50,874 nucleotides of DNA from SKUL01 sp964487545 (GTDB lineage Bacteria > Bacteroidota > Bacteroidia > Flavobacteriales_D > SKUL01), in contig CAZARI010000022.1 of assembly GCA_964487545.1 (NCBI GenBank), positions 1-50,874 of the forward strand, read 5' to 3'. Each line of letters opens with the position of its first letter. Within the stretch, counting starts at the first letter, position 1. Under the pieces are notes generated by a model. The model saw only the letters and a list, made by a program, of their open reading frames with translations. It made no database searches and was not told the DNA's origin. Positions 26,535 to 35,998 of the stretch are shown here, one piece after another. The position numbers and the translations under genes are program-made.

Positions 26535-27071
26535 ATGAAGCATTTTTTATTGAGCGTCCTGCTCTTTTGCACTACGCAAACCTTTAGTCAAGATCACGTT
26601 GACACGACATCCACTCCCGATGATGTTTCTACCATCGACAACATCATCAATGCCTATTACGAAATCACGTCGGGGCCCTCTGGTCAACGCGACTGGAAAC
26701 GCTACCGCCACCTTTTTCAACCGGAAGCGCAAATCAACGCCCGGGTTTTTGGGGTTTCCGGAAAACTGCAATACGTCACCGGAACGCTAAACGAATATAT
26801 TGCTCAGGTAGATGAGTACTTTACGTTAAATGGGTTTTTTGAAATGGAAATTGGCAGAAAGGTGCACGAATACCGCGATGTAGCGCAGGTTTTTTCGGCT
26901 TACGACACCAAGCTCGCCACCAATCAGATGTCCTATCACCGCGGAATAAAATCCATTCAGCTTGTGCACGATCAGGACCGATGGTGGATCGTAAACATTT
27001 TATACAACAACGAATCATCGCGCAATCCCATTCCGGATGAGTATCTTTATGACGAATACCGCTCCGAATGA
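26535..27071 (+). CDS. NTF2/SnoaL-like secreted protein
   Basis: A 178-residue protein with a signal peptide (MKHFLLSVLLFCTTQTFS) and a small cone-like alpha-beta domain beginning IDNIINAYYEITSGPSG, with the alternating strands of SnoaL/NTF2 proteins and the C-terminal WWIVNILYNNES. A Shine-Dalgarno-like GGAG lies about 11 bases upstream of the ATG. The stop overlaps the start of ctlX (ATGA), so the two are translated together. Ligand and role are unknown; catalytic and purely binding members both exist. Confidence 0.7.
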   Translation: MKHFLLSVLLFCTTQTFSQDHVDTTSTPDDVSTIDNIINAYYEITSGPSGQRDWKRYRHLFQPEAQINARVFGVSGKLQYVTGTLNEYIAQVDEYFTLNGFFEMEIGRKVHEYRDVAQVFSAYDTKLATNQMSYHRGIKSIQLVHDQDRWWIVNILYNNESSRNPIPDEYLYDEYRSE

Positions 27072-27961
27072 TTGCCAAAGAAATATTGATGATCCGGCCA
27101 AGGCACTTTGGCTACAACCCTGAGACGGCTGCCTCCAACGCTTTTCAGCAGGCTGCTCAAATTGGCAATGCGGCAGAAAAAGCCCTGCTTGAGTTCGACG
27201 CGATGGTGAACAAACTTCAATCGTATGGTGTTATTGTCCGTGTAGAAAACGACCGCGAAGACGAAGCGCTTCCCGATGCAGTATTTCCAAACAACTGGCT
27301 GGCCGTTATTCCCGGGGGAACGATCATCATTTTTCCGATGATGGCGCCGGTCAGGCGAAGGGAAATCAACCTGTCGGTGGTCGATGCGCTCACGGATCAA
27401 ATGGGGTATCCGCGGATGATTGACCTGTCGCACCGTGCTCCTGACGGCGAATTTCTGGAAGGAACCGGCAGCATTGTTTTTGACCATGCGCACCGATTGG
27501 CCTATGCCTGCAAATCACCACGCACCAACCTGAAGCTGCTTTCAACACTTTGCGAGCAGATTGAATACACGCCAGTTTCATTCCTCGCTGCCGATGCTGG
27601 CGGAAAAGAAATCTACCACACCAATGTGATGATGAGTGTGGGCAAGCAAAATGTTATTCTCTGTTCCGAAGCCATCGACGAGGTGATGGAACGCAGCATG
27701 GTAAAAGCCAAAATCCAATCTACCGGAAAAACAGTGGTAGAAATATCATTTCGGCAAATGGCTGCATTTGCGGGTAACTCCTATTTGGTGCAGTCGGCAA
27801 GCGGACCGGTATGGATCATGTCTGAAACAGCGCTGCAAAGCCTGAACCCCAATCAGCGACAACTACTCGAAGCCGAAGCTGCGATATGCGCTGTGGCCAT
27901 TCCCACCATCGAAAAACTTGGCGGGGGAAGCGCACGTTGCATGGTGGCGGGTCTTTTCTAA
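27068..27961 (+). CDS. ctlX: Citrulline hydrolase/arginine deiminase-related protein (CtlX-like)
   Basis: A 297-residue protein of the guanidino-group modifying (pentein) fold. Active-site residues are in place: PDAVFPNNW, EGTGS with the acidic residues, YHTNVMMSVG (catalytic His) and the final GGGSARCM (catalytic Cys). This is the CtlX type, named for citrulline use in Francisella; Bacteroidota homologues are common. It may hydrolyse citrulline or a related ureido or guanidino compound. Met8 (27089) is an alternative start, but the ATGA overlap with the upstream gene favours 27068. Confidence 0.8.
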   Translation: MIAKEILMIRPRHFGYNPETAASNAFQQAAQIGNAAEKALLEFDAMVNKLQSYGVIVRVENDREDEALPDAVFPNNWLAVIPGGTIIIFPMMAPVRRREINLSVVDALTDQMGYPRMIDLSHRAPDGEFLEGTGSIVFDHAHRLAYACKSPRTNLKLLSTLCEQIEYTPVSFLAADAGGKEIYHTNVMMSVGKQNVILCSEAIDEVMERSMVKAKIQSTGKTVVEISFRQMAAFAGNSYLVQSASGPVWIMSETALQSLNPNQRQLLEAEAAICAVAIPTIEKLGGGSARCMVAGLF

Positions 27962-27977
27962 ACTTTTTTGCGGGCAC

Positions 27978-28010
27978 AAAAAAAGACCGGATTACTCCGG
28001 CCTTTTTTTT
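27978..28010. terminator. Bidirectional terminator
   Basis: A hairpin CCGGA-TTAC-TCCGG flanked by a run of A on the left and T on the right serves both the ctlX gene (plus) and the gene at 28037 (minus). Confidence 0.7.
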
Positions 28011-28036
28011 GACGTTGTTCTGTTTCACTTCATCTT

Positions 28037-29722
28037 TTATTTTACGATCAACCGCTGGGTAGCCATTTCGGTTTCCGTGGAAACTTGTACGAGATAAACG
28101 CCCGACGATAAATCCTGAACTGAGGTTTTAATGTAATTGGTCGCAAACAATGAAGGGATAATTTCGCTATACACTTTCTGTCCATTTGCGGACCAGATGT
28201 TGAGCGTTGCTTGCTCCCATTTACCATTCACAAAAATCACAATCTCTGCACTTCCAGTAGTGGTTGGATTCGGATAAATGAGCATTTCGGTTTTCAGGCC
28301 ATTCTTTTCAGACGATAAGTTTCGGCTTTGATACTCCTCCTGTAAATCACCATCATAATTATTGACAGTTTCGAGATTTGGCCTTTGCATCATTTCGGGC
28401 TGTTTGCGGATTACGGTAACCACGGCTTGGGCAGAAGCTGTATTTCCGGATGCATCGGTTACGGTGAGTTCCACAGTAAAATCGCCCGAATTGTGGCCGT
28501 AAAAAGTATCTTGGCTAAGACTCATGGATTCGATAGTGCAATTGTCGAATGAGCCGTTATCGATCTGATCGGGAGAAATGGTAATCTGATCACCAATGCT
28601 CAGGTATACCGTCAGGTTTTCTGTTAAGACAACCGGTGCAACAGTATCGAGCACGGTAACCTGTATGGAGCAATAGGTGGTATCGAGTAGGCCTGGAGCA
28701 GCAAAAGTATAAGTTGTTATACCGGTCGTTAAAGCGTCACCACTGGCAGGACCCTCAATCTGTTCGGCTCTGAGTTCGTCGGTATTGCTGTAGGTTAACA
28801 CCAACATTCCGTTTCCGATGCGCTGTCCGGCTAGCAGAAGCACATCCGCGGCGTCACCGGCAAATGAAGATCCTCCGCCACCTGAACCTGCGTGTCCAGA
28901 GCTGTGGTCTGCAACGGCTGTTCCGCCGCCTCCACCGTAATAGCCAGCACCACCTCCACCACCACCCCATGAGGCATGGTTGGTTGATCCGCTTCCGCCG
29001 AGTCCAAACTCACCGGGAGTAGCTTCTCGGTCGGTGTTGTAAACCGCTCCTCCGGCATGGGGTTCACCGCCCATTCCGGGTTGACCAACGCCGAAAGCGT
29101 TTCCAGCCATCCCGTATTCCTCGCCGCCGTCGCCTCCGATCGCATTTTTAGCAGCTCCACCGCCACCGGCAGCAACCAACACGCGATGGTCAAGACTGTT
29201 TCCGCCAATGCGTATATCTGTTGCGCCACCGCCACCGCCCGCGCCATTGCCAGTGTATGCCGCGTCGAATCCGCCGTGGCCACCGCCGTTCCATCCTCCA
29301 CCGGCCGAACCGGCAAGCTGTGCATTCTGCCCCTTACCTCCGATATTAATATAAAGGGTATCTCCTTCGTCCACAGCAATCACTCCGCTGGCGAGAGCGC
29401 CTTTACCTCCCATATTGAGATGGTTTTGAGGACCCGAACCATGACCACCAGAAGCGCCCCATGCATTGACTTTAACTTCGGTTACTCCGGATGGAACAAC
29501 ATAAATTTGGGTTTCGCCGGTATAATGAAAATTGGCTGAGCCGTAGCACTGATCGGTTACAATAGGTGCATCGAAATGATATGCCACCGAGCAATTATCA
29601 GCCGGCAAATAGAGCGTTATATCTTCTCCGCATTCGATAACCGGACACTGAGCGTGGACGGTGAAAACCAAAAGCGTAAGCGGGATAATTGACAATAATC
29701 TGAAAAGTGAATTCATCATCAT
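28037..29722 (-). CDS. T9SS-secreted glycine-rich protein with HYR-like domain
   Basis: A 561-residue protein with a signal peptide (to about 24). Residues about 65-300 form a long glycine-rich segment (GGKGALASGVI, GGGGGATDIRIGG, LVAAGGGGA, GSGGGGSSFAG) whose pattern is that of the ALK/LTK glycine-rich domain also found in bacteria. Around 350-440 is an HYR-like beta domain with DxSGN; the end (about 480-561) is a type A T9SS sorting domain (IYPNPTTTG, YLVQVSTE, RLIVK). It is probably surface-exposed or secreted, in adhesion or matrix. Length and domain order are normal for such proteins. Confidence 0.85.
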   Translation of the reverse strand: MMMNSLFRLLSIIPLTLLVFTVHAQCPVIECGEDITLYLPADNCSVAYHFDAPIVTDQCYGSANFHYTGETQIYVVPSGVTEVKVNAWGASGGHGSGPQNHLNMGGKGALASGVIAVDEGDTLYINIGGKGQNAQLAGSAGGGWNGGGHGGFDAAYTGNGAGGGGGATDIRIGGNSLDHRVLVAAGGGGAAKNAIGGDGGEEYGMAGNAFGVGQPGMGGEPHAGGAVYNTDREATPGEFGLGGSGSTNHASWGGGGGGAGYYGGGGGTAVADHSSGHAGSGGGGSSFAGDAADVLLLAGQRIGNGMLVLTYSNTDELRAEQIEGPASGDALTTGITTYTFAAPGLLDTTYCSIQVTVLDTVAPVVLTENLTVYLSIGDQITISPDQIDNGSFDNCTIESMSLSQDTFYGHNSGDFTVELTVTDASGNTASAQAVVTVIRKQPEMMQRPNLETVNNYDGDLQEEYQSRNLSSEKNGLKTEMLIYPNPTTTGSAEIVIFVNGKWEQATLNIWSANGQKVYSEIIPSLFATNYIKTSVQDLSSGVYLVQVSTETEMATQRLIVK

Positions 29723-29871
29723 GCAGTTTTTAGTACACCCCCAAATAATTAGGGAGTTGCCCCATGTTACGCTAACACTTTGATAAGGTTATAGCTCAAA
29801 ACGAAGTTTTTTACGAATCGCCGTTTGAAGTCGTCGGCAGCCACAAAACTGTCGACGGATGAATCAAGCAT

Positions 29872-29906
29872 AAAAAAAGGCCGTCTGAAATTCAGACAGC
29901 CTTTTT
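29872..29906 (-). terminator. icd terminator
   Basis: A strong hairpin (AAAAAGGC and GTCTGAA arms) followed by T residues on the minus strand, 18 bases downstream of the icd stop. Confidence 0.75.
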
Positions 29907-29923
29907 GATGGATCAGCTTTCGC

Positions 29924-31153
29924 TTATTTTTTTAAACGCTTTTGCAATTCTTCATCCAGCGCAGCTAAAAATCCCTCTGTGGTGAGAAAATGTTCGCTGG
30001 TGGTTTTATCCTCGTGAATGAGCAAGGCCAAATCTTTGGTCATTTTGCCACTTTCCACGGTATCGATACACACCTGCTCGAGGGTTTCGCAGAAGTTGAT
30101 CAACTCCTGGTTTCCATCGAGTTTTCCGCGAAAAGCCAGACCTCGTGTCCAAGCGAAAATAGATGCAATAGGGTTGGTTGAAGTCTTTTTACCTTGCTGA
30201 TGTTGACGGTAGTGACGGGTAACTGTTCCGTGTGCCGCTTCCGCTTCCATGGTTTTTCCGTCGGGAGTTACGAGGGTCGAAGTCATCAAACCGAGCGAGC
30301 CAAACCCCTGTGCTACCGTGTCGCTTTGTACGTCGCCGTCGTAGTTTTTACAGGCCCACACAAATCCGCCATTCCACTTCATGGCGGCAGCCACCATATC
30401 ATCGATCAACCGGTGTTCGTAGGTAATTCCTGCTGCCTCGAATTTTTCTTTGAATTCATTCTCGAACACTTCTTCAAAAATATCCTTAAATCTTCCGTCG
30501 TAGGCTTTCAGGATGGTGTTTTTGGTACTCAGGTACAAGGGCCATTTTTTGGTTAGGGCCTGATTCATGCACGAACGGGCAAAGCCGTAGATCGACTCGT
30601 CGGTGTTGTACATGCTCAGCGCCACGCCGTCACCTTGAAAATTGTACACCTCCCAGGTTTGTGCTTCACCGCCATTTTCGGGAGTGAATGTCATGGTGAG
30701 TTTTCCTTTTCCTTTAATCACCGTGTCAGTGGCTTTGTACTGATCGCCAAAAGCGTGACGACCGATGCAGATGGGCTGGGTCCAACCGGGCACCAGCCGC
30801 GGCACATTTCGCATAATAATCGGCTCGCGGAATACGGTTCCACCAACGATATTGCGGATGGTTCCGTTGGGTGATCGCCACATTTTTTTGAGTTTGAACT
30901 CTTCGACACGTCCTTCGTCGGGTGTGATGGTTGCACACTTGATTCCAACGTTGTATTTTTTAATGGCCTCGGCAGCATCGATGGTAATTTGATCGTCGGT
31001 CTCATCGCGGGAGGTGACGCTGAGGTCATAGTATTTTATGTCGAGATCGAGATAGGGTAGAATGAGCTTACCTTTGATGAACTCCCAAATAATACGGGTC
31101 ATTTCGTCCCCGTCCATTTCCACAACCGGATTCTGAACTTTAATTTTCTGCAT
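29924..31153 (-). CDS. icd: NADP-dependent isocitrate dehydrogenase
   Basis: Oxidative decarboxylation of isocitrate to 2-oxoglutarate in the citric acid cycle, also supplying NADPH. The 409-residue protein is the dimeric eukaryote-like class (subfamily II), with VVEMDGDEMTRIIW at the N-terminus, the SPNGTIRN phosphate-binding loop, LIDDMVAAAMKWNGGFVWACKNYDGDV and EAAHGTVTRHYR, the cofactor and substrate residues. This class is widespread in Bacteroidota and distinct from the E. coli kinase-regulated enzyme. A -7 box lies 34 bases upstream. It stands alone as a single-gene unit with its own terminator. Confidence 0.95.
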   Translation of the reverse strand: MQKIKVQNPVVEMDGDEMTRIIWEFIKGKLILPYLDLDIKYYDLSVTSRDETDDQITIDAAEAIKKYNVGIKCATITPDEGRVEEFKLKKMWRSPNGTIRNIVGGTVFREPIIMRNVPRLVPGWTQPICIGRHAFGDQYKATDTVIKGKGKLTMTFTPENGGEAQTWEVYNFQGDGVALSMYNTDESIYGFARSCMNQALTKKWPLYLSTKNTILKAYDGRFKDIFEEVFENEFKEKFEAAGITYEHRLIDDMVAAAMKWNGGFVWACKNYDGDVQSDTVAQGFGSLGLMTSTLVTPDGKTMEAEAAHGTVTRHYRQHQQGKKTSTNPIASIFAWTRGLAFRGKLDGNQELINFCETLEQVCIDTVESGKMTKDLALLIHEDKTTSEHFLTTEGFLAALDEELQKRLKK

Positions 31154-31187
31154 GGGTAAGATTAACTTTAAGATTTTTGAATTACCG

Positions 31188-31195
31188 CAAATTTA
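31188..31195 (-). promoter_or_regulatory. -7 box of icd
   Basis: TAAATTTG on the minus strand, 34 bases before the ATG. No TTG is found at the -33 spacing. Confidence 0.4.
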
Positions 31196-31214
31196 GCATT
31201 ATAGAACGGTTTTA

Positions 31215-31349
31215 TTATGGGCTTGCAATGGCTTTCATTTCCTGCACCTTGTCCAAAAACGATTGAAACGCCTTTCTACTTCTTCCGCGATCCATTTTAT
31301 TGGAGAAGCCCGCACAAGTCAGTTGCCCACGGTAAGCCTTGATTTCTAT
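31215..31349 (-). pseudogene. Possible gene remnant of about 44 codons
   Basis: Between an upstream TAA and a TAA at 31215, one frame reads IEIKAYRGQLTCAGFSNKM, then DRGRSRKAF and VQEMKAI. It looks like the C-terminal tail of a protein but has no good start codon, apart from an ATG 26 codons from the stop. Not assigned to a family. Confidence 0.25.
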
Positions 31350-31400
31350 TTAGTGTATGGGATATTTGCGACAAATCGGTCTACGCACAAATCAAAATAA

Positions 31401-31429
31401 AAAAACAGGCCGGTCTAGGGCCTGTTTTT
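31401..31429 (-). terminator. Perfect 11-bp hairpin terminator
   Basis: AAAAACAGGCC and its exact reverse complement with a 7-base loop, 36 bases after the Spy-like gene stop. It ends in T residues on the minus strand. Confidence 0.75.
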
Positions 31430-31464
31430 CTGATTTTCAATCGGTGAATATACTGGTACAACCG

Positions 31465-31938
31465 CTATTTTCGCTGAAGCTCATTTTTCGGAGCTTGTAC
31501 TGGTTTTGAGCGTTGAGAATCGCCTTTTCTCATTTCCTTTTTATGCATTTCTCTTTTTTGGTGCTGAGAGCGCTCCTTGCGTTGTTGCTTTTCTGATTGC
31601 CATTTTTCCATTTGCTCGGGAGTGAGGATTTCACTCATTTTATCCTCTCGCGTCTGCCTTCTTTCTTTGGCTTCTTCACGCATTTGGCTGCGTTGTTCAT
31701 TCGCTTTCTTCAAGGCCTCCCTTTCGGTGAGATGCAGCTCATACACCTGCTTTTGTTGTTCTTCGGTAAGCGACAGCACCTTTGTGAGGTATTCGGTTTT
31801 TTTCTTTGCGCGTTCTTCTATGTTGCCTTCCGACTGCACGCTTTTCATATTCCTTTCGGCTCTGGGTGACTCAGATCGCTGCGCAAATGTTGCTCCTGCG
31901 ATTCCAAAAGCCATTAACACTAACATTAATTTTTTCAT
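31465..31938 (-). CDS. Spy/CpxP-like periplasmic protein
   Basis: A 157-residue protein from Met at 31938, with signal peptide MKKLMLVLMAFGIAGATFA. It has two LTxxQ-type motifs, LSLTEEQQKQVYELHL and ILTPEQMEKW, joined by a charged helix, and a very basic Gln/Lys-rich C-terminal tail. This is the Spy/CpxP pattern of small helical periplasmic proteins that sense or buffer envelope stress. The longer frame to 32013 is not needed. It is followed downstream by the terminator at 31401. Confidence 0.8.
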   Translation of the reverse strand: MKKLMLVLMAFGIAGATFAQRSESPRAERNMKSVQSEGNIEERAKKKTEYLTKVLSLTEEQQKQVYELHLTEREALKKANEQRSQMREEAKERRQTREDKMSEILTPEQMEKWQSEKQQRKERSQHQKREMHKKEMRKGDSQRSKPVQAPKNELQRK

Positions 31939-32033
31939 GATTTTATTTTTAAATGATACAGCCCCGACAAAATCAATAGTTATGCCAGAAAGATTTTTTA
32001 TGATAAAGCTCACCGGCTAAACCACAGATTTCT

Positions 32034-33053
32034 TTATCTAAAATTATAGGCCAACCCGATACTCAACACTTCACGAAATTGGGTTCTGGGAGCACTTCGC
32101 GCCACGTCGTCTTCCACAATTACTACATGAATATCGTCATCATAAATCAATTCGGCAGCGATACTTGCATTAAGGAAGTCGTTGATTTTAAACGTAAGTA
32201 GTCCTTCCCAGTTCACGTCGATGTTTCCTGGCTTTTCTAGGTAATTGCTAAACAGTTGCAACTTAGTGGCAAAGTTGATGCTCTCATTGACCAGTGAAAC
32301 GTTGTAGCGCGCCATGAGCGATGCACCCATTTCGAGTCGTACGTTTTTGCCATCGGCTATTTTATCACCCAAATCGTTGTATTCGGCTGGCTCAACGCCG
32401 TAGCTGCCTGCATCTGCGAGTCGCTGATTCATTACCATGGTCATTTTTCCGGCGATTGGAGAGAGCATCACGCTGAAATTTTCTGAAGGGATATAATCCA
32501 AACCAAGTGCAAGTGTGAGGTATGCCGGTGACATAAATTCTGAAAAGAACACCGAATCGTTGGGGAGGTTATAGCCCAGGTCGAACTGGGTTCTGAAGTT
32601 CATCAGCGCACTGAGAAAAAGTTTATCGGTCATTTTATACCCGTACTTGGAGTTGAAGTCGATGCGGTCGTCGATCTTTTTCATGCGGCCACCTTCGCCA
32701 ATACGCGACTGGCCATAGGCTAAATCGAGGGTGGTATTCCACCTGGAGTTGCCTTTCTGATATTTAAGAAATGTATTTAGCATGGCGGTGTATGAAATGG
32801 AATTTTCACCTCCGGCTGCCCAGTTCACATAGGCCGACTGACTAAAATTCAAACCAACCATCCCACCAAATTGCCAGGTGGTATCTGCTGTTGCGGGATC
32901 ACCCTGAAAAAGGCTTAGCGTATTTTTATGGTTATTTTCCAAAAACAACGAGTACGTTTCGAGTGACAACGTCGCGTTAGTATTGCCGTCTTGCGCCAAG
33001 GTAATGGCGACCGGCACAAAAAATAAAAAGAGGGTAAAACTTAGTCTTCTCAT
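32034..33053 (-). CDS. DUF3078 outer membrane-like protein
   Basis: A 339-residue protein with a signal peptide (MRRLSFTLFLFFVPVAITLA) followed by alternating amphipathic strands. WQFGGMVGLNFSQSAYVNWAAGGENSISY is the DUF3078 signature; the C-terminus ends with aromatic FR as in beta-barrels. The family is confined to Bacteroidota and of unknown function; a beta-barrel or surface role is inferred. It lies upstream of, and in the same direction as, the Spy-like gene, with a gap of about 95 bases. Confidence 0.85.
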   Translation of the reverse strand: MRRLSFTLFLFFVPVAITLAQDGNTNATLSLETYSLFLENNHKNTLSLFQGDPATADTTWQFGGMVGLNFSQSAYVNWAAGGENSISYTAMLNTFLKYQKGNSRWNTTLDLAYGQSRIGEGGRMKKIDDRIDFNSKYGYKMTDKLFLSALMNFRTQFDLGYNLPNDSVFFSEFMSPAYLTLALGLDYIPSENFSVMLSPIAGKMTMVMNQRLADAGSYGVEPAEYNDLGDKIADGKNVRLEMGASLMARYNVSLVNESINFATKLQLFSNYLEKPGNIDVNWEGLLTFKINDFLNASIAAELIYDDDIHVVIVEDDVARSAPRTQFREVLSIGLAYNFR

Positions 33054-33240
33054 GATGTTCGAGATTTATAATTGGTGATCGTTTAATTTTTCTTTTTAAG
33101 ATTCACATCGCGAATAGGGAATGGTTGTCCCTCGGCTGTGAATGTCTTCTTAACATTTTCCTGCATGTCACATTACAACTTTCAATAATAAAGCTCAGAT
33201 ATTGATCGATGTTCATTGGCACTTTTGTTAAATATGCAAT

Positions 33241-34461
33241 TTACAATCTATTTTCATGCAAAAACGGTTTCACTTCTATGTTTGGTTTTGTGGTTTCGTG
33301 TTGATCGGGCGCCCACCGAATTAAATATATGAGTGCCAGCACGGAAAAAGTTGCTCCGGTAAAAAAGGTAACAGCAAAAAATCCGCTGTTGTTGTTATAA
33401 ATATAACCAGAAGCCAACGCTCCGCAAAAAATACCAATTTCGAGGGCCAGGAAAAGGGTGGACATGGCTTTTCCGCGTTGGTGGTCAGCCGCCAGATCGG
33501 CCGTCCAGGCAAACAGCGTGGGCGATAGAATTCCAGCGCCTAAACCAAATAGTACGGCGGCTGTTAAGAACGCAGTAGCTGAAGGAATCAGCCCCATGAT
33601 TACCAAAGCAATAATTTGTAGCGCAATTCCAACCTTCAACACCCGCTTGCGGCCGTAGCGATCACTGGCTCGTCCGGCAAACAATCGCACCGACAGGGAA
33701 GCCACAAGCATGTAAGTAAAGAATATACCTTTATTCTCAAATCCGAGAAAAGTGCTGTAATCCGGTACGATGGTGAGCAAGAGCCCGAAACAAAAAATGG
33801 TGAGCAGCATCACTATTCCGGGCACAAGAACATCGCGATCAATCAGTTCGTCCTTTTTCAAAACCACCATATTCCATTTAAAAGGTTGCTTTTGCGGTAA
33901 TGTTTCTTTGATTCCAAAAATCAACAACATAGAAACAAGCGCTGCTGCCGAGGACACCACAAACATCACATCGTGCGAGTAATGAATGGCCAGCAGGCTG
34001 CCAACCGGTGGACCAACAGCCATTCCCATACTGGTGGAAATGCCAACAATGCCCATGGCTTCGCCCCGTTTTTTGGCAGGAATAATGTCTGACAACAAAC
34101 TGGTGTTTCCGGTTGGGGCAAATCCCGCACTGAAACCGTGTAGCAATCGTATGAGAAAAAAACCGGCAATTCCAACTACCACAGTGTACAAAACACCACA
34201 AACCACGCTAATGGCCACCCCAAAAAAAATCACCGGAACGCGGCCAATCCTATCGGTTAGTTTACCACTCAACGGACGTGAAATTGCGGAAGTCAGCGCA
34301 AAAAGGGAAATAATCCACCCCAGATACTGCTCACCGCCCATTTCACGAAGATAGGAGGGTAATTCAGGAATAATTAGGTTGAAGCTTCCCAAAAAGAGAA
34401 ACAGACTGAGGCACAGCAACCAAAACTGTGCACTATATGTCGATTGTTTTTTGGCCTTCAT
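33241..34461 (-). CDS. MFS transporter, DHA1-like
   Basis: A 406-residue, 12-helix major facilitator. Motif A is present as GKLTDRIGRVPV near residue 70 and again as ASDRYGRKRVL in the second half. The predicted start is MKAKKQSTYSAQF at 34461; the longer frame to 34515 adds 18 residues without sequence support. It is most like drug/multidrug exporters of the DHA1 group; substrate unknown. It is divergent from the M16 peptidase genes, with about 150 bases between the two starts. Confidence 0.88.
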   Translation of the reverse strand: MKAKKQSTYSAQFWLLCLSLFLFLGSFNLIIPELPSYLREMGGEQYLGWIISLFALTSAISRPLSGKLTDRIGRVPVIFFGVAISVVCGVLYTVVVGIAGFFLIRLLHGFSAGFAPTGNTSLLSDIIPAKKRGEAMGIVGISTSMGMAVGPPVGSLLAIHYSHDVMFVVSSAAALVSMLLIFGIKETLPQKQPFKWNMVVLKKDELIDRDVLVPGIVMLLTIFCFGLLLTIVPDYSTFLGFENKGIFFTYMLVASLSVRLFAGRASDRYGRKRVLKVGIALQIIALVIMGLIPSATAFLTAAVLFGLGAGILSPTLFAWTADLAADHQRGKAMSTLFLALEIGIFCGALASGYIYNNNSGFFAVTFFTGATFSVLALIYLIRWAPDQHETTKPNIEVKPFLHENRL

Positions 34462-34612
34462 TTTGCGGTGCAAAGAACCGACATTTACCTGAATTTCCAT
34501 CATAAAAAACCCCAAACGGGACCTCGGAAATGAACTGATAGACCATGATTAGCGGACGCTTCAAAAGCATTAAAAATTTATCTTTTACTTTAGTTCAAAA
34601 TAAGATTGAAAT

Positions 34613-35998
34613 ATGAAAAACTCACTGGCGTTCACCTGCCTGATTCTTTTTCTTCACCTAAGTACGACGTTGAGCGCTCAGGGAGACCTCCCCGAAAACT
34701 TTTATCACAACCAGCTCAACAATGGGCTTGAGGTTTTGGTTGTTGAAGACCCCACCGTACCCTTGGCAACGATTCAACTGGCATTTAAAACCGGCTCGGT
34801 TACCGAAAACGCACAAACCAACGGGTTGGCCCACCTGTTTGAACACATGTTTTTTAAGGCCAACGAACAATACAACTCCCGAGAAGCCATCGAAAATAAA
34901 ATTCAAGAATTGGGCATTATTTTCAATGCCACGACTGGTATAGAACGCGCCAGTTTCACGATAAACCTGAGCAGTCACGAAGTGGACAATGGTCTCGAAT
35001 TTATGAGCGCCGCCATTCAACATCCACTATTTGCCGACACCGCCATCAAAAGTGAACATCCGATCATCGAGGCCAAATTTCAGCAAGCCGAAAGCAATCC
35101 GGTGCACTTTCTGATTCAGGACATCGATAAAAAGCTCTGGGGAAATCAATGGCACCGAAAAAATGCACTGGGCAATCAGTCCGTTATAAGCAATGCAACG
35201 CCCGAGCAACTTGCAGCCATGCACCGGCAATACTACGTGCCATCCAACAGTATATTAATCATTAGCGGCAACGTATCTCATCAGGCGATTTTCGACGCCG
35301 TGCAACGGCATTTCTCCAACTGGAAAGCACCCGAACGGCCGCCACACGAGCAACACCCCGTTCCGGACTTTTCTGCGCTTACCCGCTCAGAAGGAGTGAT
35401 TACGCTAAATCAGCAGGCTCAATCACCCATTATTATCGCTGCTTTTCACGGCCCCGACACCAGAACAGACCGAAAGGCAACTTATGCCGCAGATGTGCTC
35501 ACTTACCTGCTGAGCCAAAGCAATTCCACTCTCAATCAAAACCTGGTGGCTTCGGGTTTGGCTTACCAAATTGGTGTGGGTTATGCAACTCAGAAATACG
35601 GTGCACCTCTCACCATTTTCATGGTTCCCAAAGCCGACGGAATAAGTGCTGCGATGGAAGAATTAGATTCCAATCTGAGCAATTTAAATTCGCCGGAATA
35701 CTTTACCGATGACGAAATTGAAAATGCCAAACGCATGTTGATTATCCAAGAGCTCTATAGTCGCGAAACCCCGTCGGAGCTAGTACACAACATTTCGTTC
35801 TGGTGGGCCTCTGCCGACATCGACTACTTTACAGATTACACTGCGAATATTTCATCGGTAACCCGCGACGATCTCAACAACCTGATCAGATCTTATATCC
35901 AAGGGCAACCTAATGTAACTGGTGTAATGCTCACCCCCCAATTGAAAGACATGCTGGGGATAGAAACCTTTCAGCCATTGAAAACAATTAAAGAATGA
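34613..35998 (+). CDS. M16 family zinc peptidase, catalytic subunit
   Basis: A 461-residue exported inverzincin peptidase with signal peptide (to about 22). The inverted zinc motif HLFEH is at 74-78, with the third ligand probably Glu153. Both the N-terminal catalytic domain and the C-terminal M16_C domain are present. It forms a gene pair with the next, non-catalytic, M16 protein (ATGA overlap), as in other bacteria in which the two subunits assemble. Confidence 0.92.
   Translation: MKNSLAFTCLILFLHLSTTLSAQGDLPENFYHNQLNNGLEVLVVEDPTVPLATIQLAFKTGSVTENAQTNGLAHLFEHMFFKANEQYNSREAIENKIQELGIIFNATTGIERASFTINLSSHEVDNGLEFMSAAIQHPLFADTAIKSEHPIIEAKFQQAESNPVHFLIQDIDKKLWGNQWHRKNALGNQSVISNATPEQLAAMHRQYYVPSNSILIISGNVSHQAIFDAVQRHFSNWKAPERPPHEQHPVPDFSALTRSEGVITLNQQAQSPIIIAAFHGPDTRTDRKATYAADVLTYLLSQSNSTLNQNLVASGLAYQIGVGYATQKYGAPLTIFMVPKADGISAAMEELDSNLSNLNSPEYFTDDEIENAKRMLIIQELYSRETPSELVHNISFWWASADIDYFTDYTANISSVTRDDLNNLIRSYIQGQPNVTGVMLTPQLKDMLGIETFQPLKTIKE

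Noticed and set aside
28820..29400. Plus and minus strand ORFs inside the glycine-rich gene
   Set aside because: High-GC glycine codons keep antisense and shifted frames open; these are shadows.
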